Assembly: GCA_028698535.1 (NCBI GenBank)
Contig: JAQVDA010000038.1
Coordinates: 1 to 7,018 of the forward strand
Source of the DNA: Bacilli bacterium
Lineage (GTDB): Bacteria > Bacillota_I > Bacilli_A > RF39 > UBA660
Length of the DNA: 7,018 nt
Reading direction: 5' to 3'
Shown here: piece by piece, positions 6,351 through 7,018 of the stretch
Position numbering within the stretch: the stretch's first letter is position 1
Layout: each line of letters starts with the position of its first letter
Notes under the pieces: generated by a model
Told to the model about the DNA's origin: nothing
What the model saw: the letters and a program-made list of their open reading frames with translations, nothing else
The model's database searches: none
Made by a program: the position numbers and the translations under genes

Positions 6351-6528
6351 AAAAGCAATCTAATTTAAAACGATTATAAAAGTAACTTTTATTGTTAATA
6401 TATTAATTATGTTGTTGGTAATATGGATATTTTATTATATAATAGAATTGGTGGTAAGAAGTAAAGAATATAAAGATAAAATAGAGTATTTAAAAGGGCC
6501 TTGTATGCCTTTATTATTTTCGAAATAA
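6343..6528 (+). pseudogene. Possible small membrane protein with unclear or interrupted start
   Basis: From ATG 6343, which overlaps the stop of the ATPase gene (ATGATTAA), the frame reads MIKKAI, meets TAA at 6361-6363, then stays open to TAA 6526-6528. The open part has KTIIKV, a hydrophobic stretch of about 24 residues ending in YYIIELVV, then a basic/acidic tail RSKEYKDKIEYLKG and ends PLLFSK. This is the layout of a single-span membrane protein of about 60 residues. An ATG at 6409 would give 39 residues with a short membrane segment but has no ribosome binding site. Either the frame lost its start through a stop mutation, or it uses an unusual start codon, or it is chance. No known family is recognised. 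Confidence 0.35.
6493..6520 (+). terminator. Weak candidate terminator
   Basis: AAAGG(G)C at 6493-6499 can pair with GCCTTT at 6507-6512 with one bulged G and a seven-base loop; ATTATTTT follows at 6513-6520. It could end transcription from the ATPase gene before the dCTP deaminase gene. The stem is short and lies inside the small-protein frame, so the call is weak. Confidence 0.25.
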
Positions 6529-6616
6529 CAAAAAGAATTTCGACCACTAATATTAATGATATATGATAATATTTTTTCTTTATTATATAACGAAATAAAT
6601 TATTGGAGGTGTTAGT
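6529..6616 (+). promoter_or_regulatory. Leader of the dCTP deaminase-like gene
   Basis: GATAAT at 6565-6570 is the best -10 candidate (5/6) with no good -35 at the right distance; TTATATAA at 6583-6590 is another. CGAAAT occurs at 6521-6526 and 6591-6596 and inverted as ATTTCG at 6537-6542, which might form a binding site. The Shine-Dalgarno sequence GGAGGT at 6605-6610 is strong and six bases before the ATG, which fixes the start. Confidence 0.4.
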
Positions 6617-7018
6617 ATGTTATCAGGTGAAGAAATTATAAACCAAATTAAAGAAGGGAATATTGTTATTGAACCCTATGATGAAAAAAACGTGGGAGCA
6701 AATAGTTATTATGTTCATTTAGGTGATGAATTAGTAATTTATGAAGAGGAAGTTTTAGAATGTAAACGACCTAATAAAACTAAAACAATTAAAATTCCAG
6801 AAGAAGGTTATGTAATCCAGCCTGGTGAGTTATATTTAGCGAGAACAGTTGAATATACAGAAACTAATAATTTTGTTCCTCTATTAAATGGCCGATTTAG
6901 TTTAGCGGCCTTAGGAATTACCATTCATATTACGGCGGGGTTTGGCGATAATGGTTTTAAGGGAACTTGGACTTTAGAAATATTTTGTATTAAACCCGTT
7001 CGAATCTATCCGAACATG
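6617..7018 (+). CDS. dcd: dCTP deaminase family protein (5' part, cut by window end)
   Basis: The 134 codons seen match dCTP deaminases of the Firmicutes and archaeal type, which turn dCTP into dUTP (some go on to dUMP) to feed thymidylate synthesis. Family marks are the start LSGEEI, VGANSYYVHLG (26-36), PGELYLARTVEYTE (69-82), NGRFSLAALG (91-100), IHITAGFGDNGFKG (103-116) and WTLEIF (118-123). E121 corresponds to the catalytic glutamate E138 of the E. coli enzyme. The usual GRSSLxRLG motif reads GRFSLAALG: F94 and A98 stand where E. coli has S111 and R115, both active-site residues, while R93 (R110) is kept. About 30-50 more residues are expected beyond the edge. It may be a normal divergent Dcd, or a homologue with changed or lost activity. 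The start at 6617 follows GGAGGT. Confidence 0.9.
   Translation, partial: MLSGEEIINQIKEGNIVIEPYDEKNVGANSYYVHLGDELVIYEEEVLECKRPNKTKTIKIPEEGYVIQPGELYLARTVEYTETNNFVPLLNGRFSLAALGITIHITAGFGDNGFKGTWTLEIFCIKPVRIYPNM

Noticed and set aside
6376..6392. Near-palindrome ATAAAAGT-A-ACTTTTAT as a terminator
   Set aside because: The one-base centre leaves only about five AT pairs after allowing a loop and there is no following T tract.
1..7018. UGA=Trp code, tRNA/rRNA genes, CRISPR array, insertion sequence
   Set aside because: All tryptophans use TGG and no frame needs TGA; no cloverleaf, regular repeat-spacer series, transposase or terminal inverted repeats were seen.

Overview
The window comes from a very AT-rich bacterium whose genes fit a low-GC Firmicutes or Mollicutes-related lineage such as the Acholeplasma/Izemoplasma/RF39 type; that placement is inference from composition and gene families. 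Every visible tryptophan codon is TGG and no reading frame needs TGA to be read through, so the UGA=Trp code of Mycoplasma/Spiroplasma is not indicated. Genes are short-spaced, most have a recognisable Shine-Dalgarno sequence, and no tRNA, rRNA, CRISPR array or insertion sequence was recognised.

Left part (1-2852): the first seven codons of a leftward gene run off the edge. Divergent from it lies a small HTH-WYL regulator (170-784), followed by a very AT-rich 667-codon gene (849-2852) that fuses a PfkB-type sugar/nucleoside kinase to two SIS (sugar isomerase) domains and carries two CxxC pairs. The ribosome binding site of the fusion gene lies inside a 12-14 bp hairpin followed by seven T, which could act as a terminator or a translation block between regulator and fusion gene.

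Middle (2853-3863, minus strand): a DHH/DHHA1 phosphoesterase of the NrnA/NrnB kind, convergent with the fusion gene. The DHH half is intact (3863-3249), but the DHHA1 half with its GGGGH motif (to 2933) lies in another frame and at least two frame changes separate them, so the gene is broken or the assembly has indels.

Right part (3864-7018, plus strand): a CofE-like F420-0:glutamate ligase family protein (4099-5298), a stand-alone Clp D1-type AAA+ ATPase (5370-6350), remains of or an unusual small membrane protein (6343-6528), and the start of a dCTP deaminase family gene (6617 to the edge). The first two share an identical extended -10 element (CATGTTATAAT), and an inverted repeat brackets the first of these. 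The deaminase homologue has changes at two positions that are usually Ser and Arg in its active-site motif.

How the parts work together: the WYL regulator plausibly controls the kinase-SIS gene next to it. The right-hand genes look like independently promoted housekeeping or nucleotide-metabolism genes. No complete known defence system or mobile element can be named. The least explained elements are the kinase-SIS fusion with its hairpin-covered start and the CofE-like protein.
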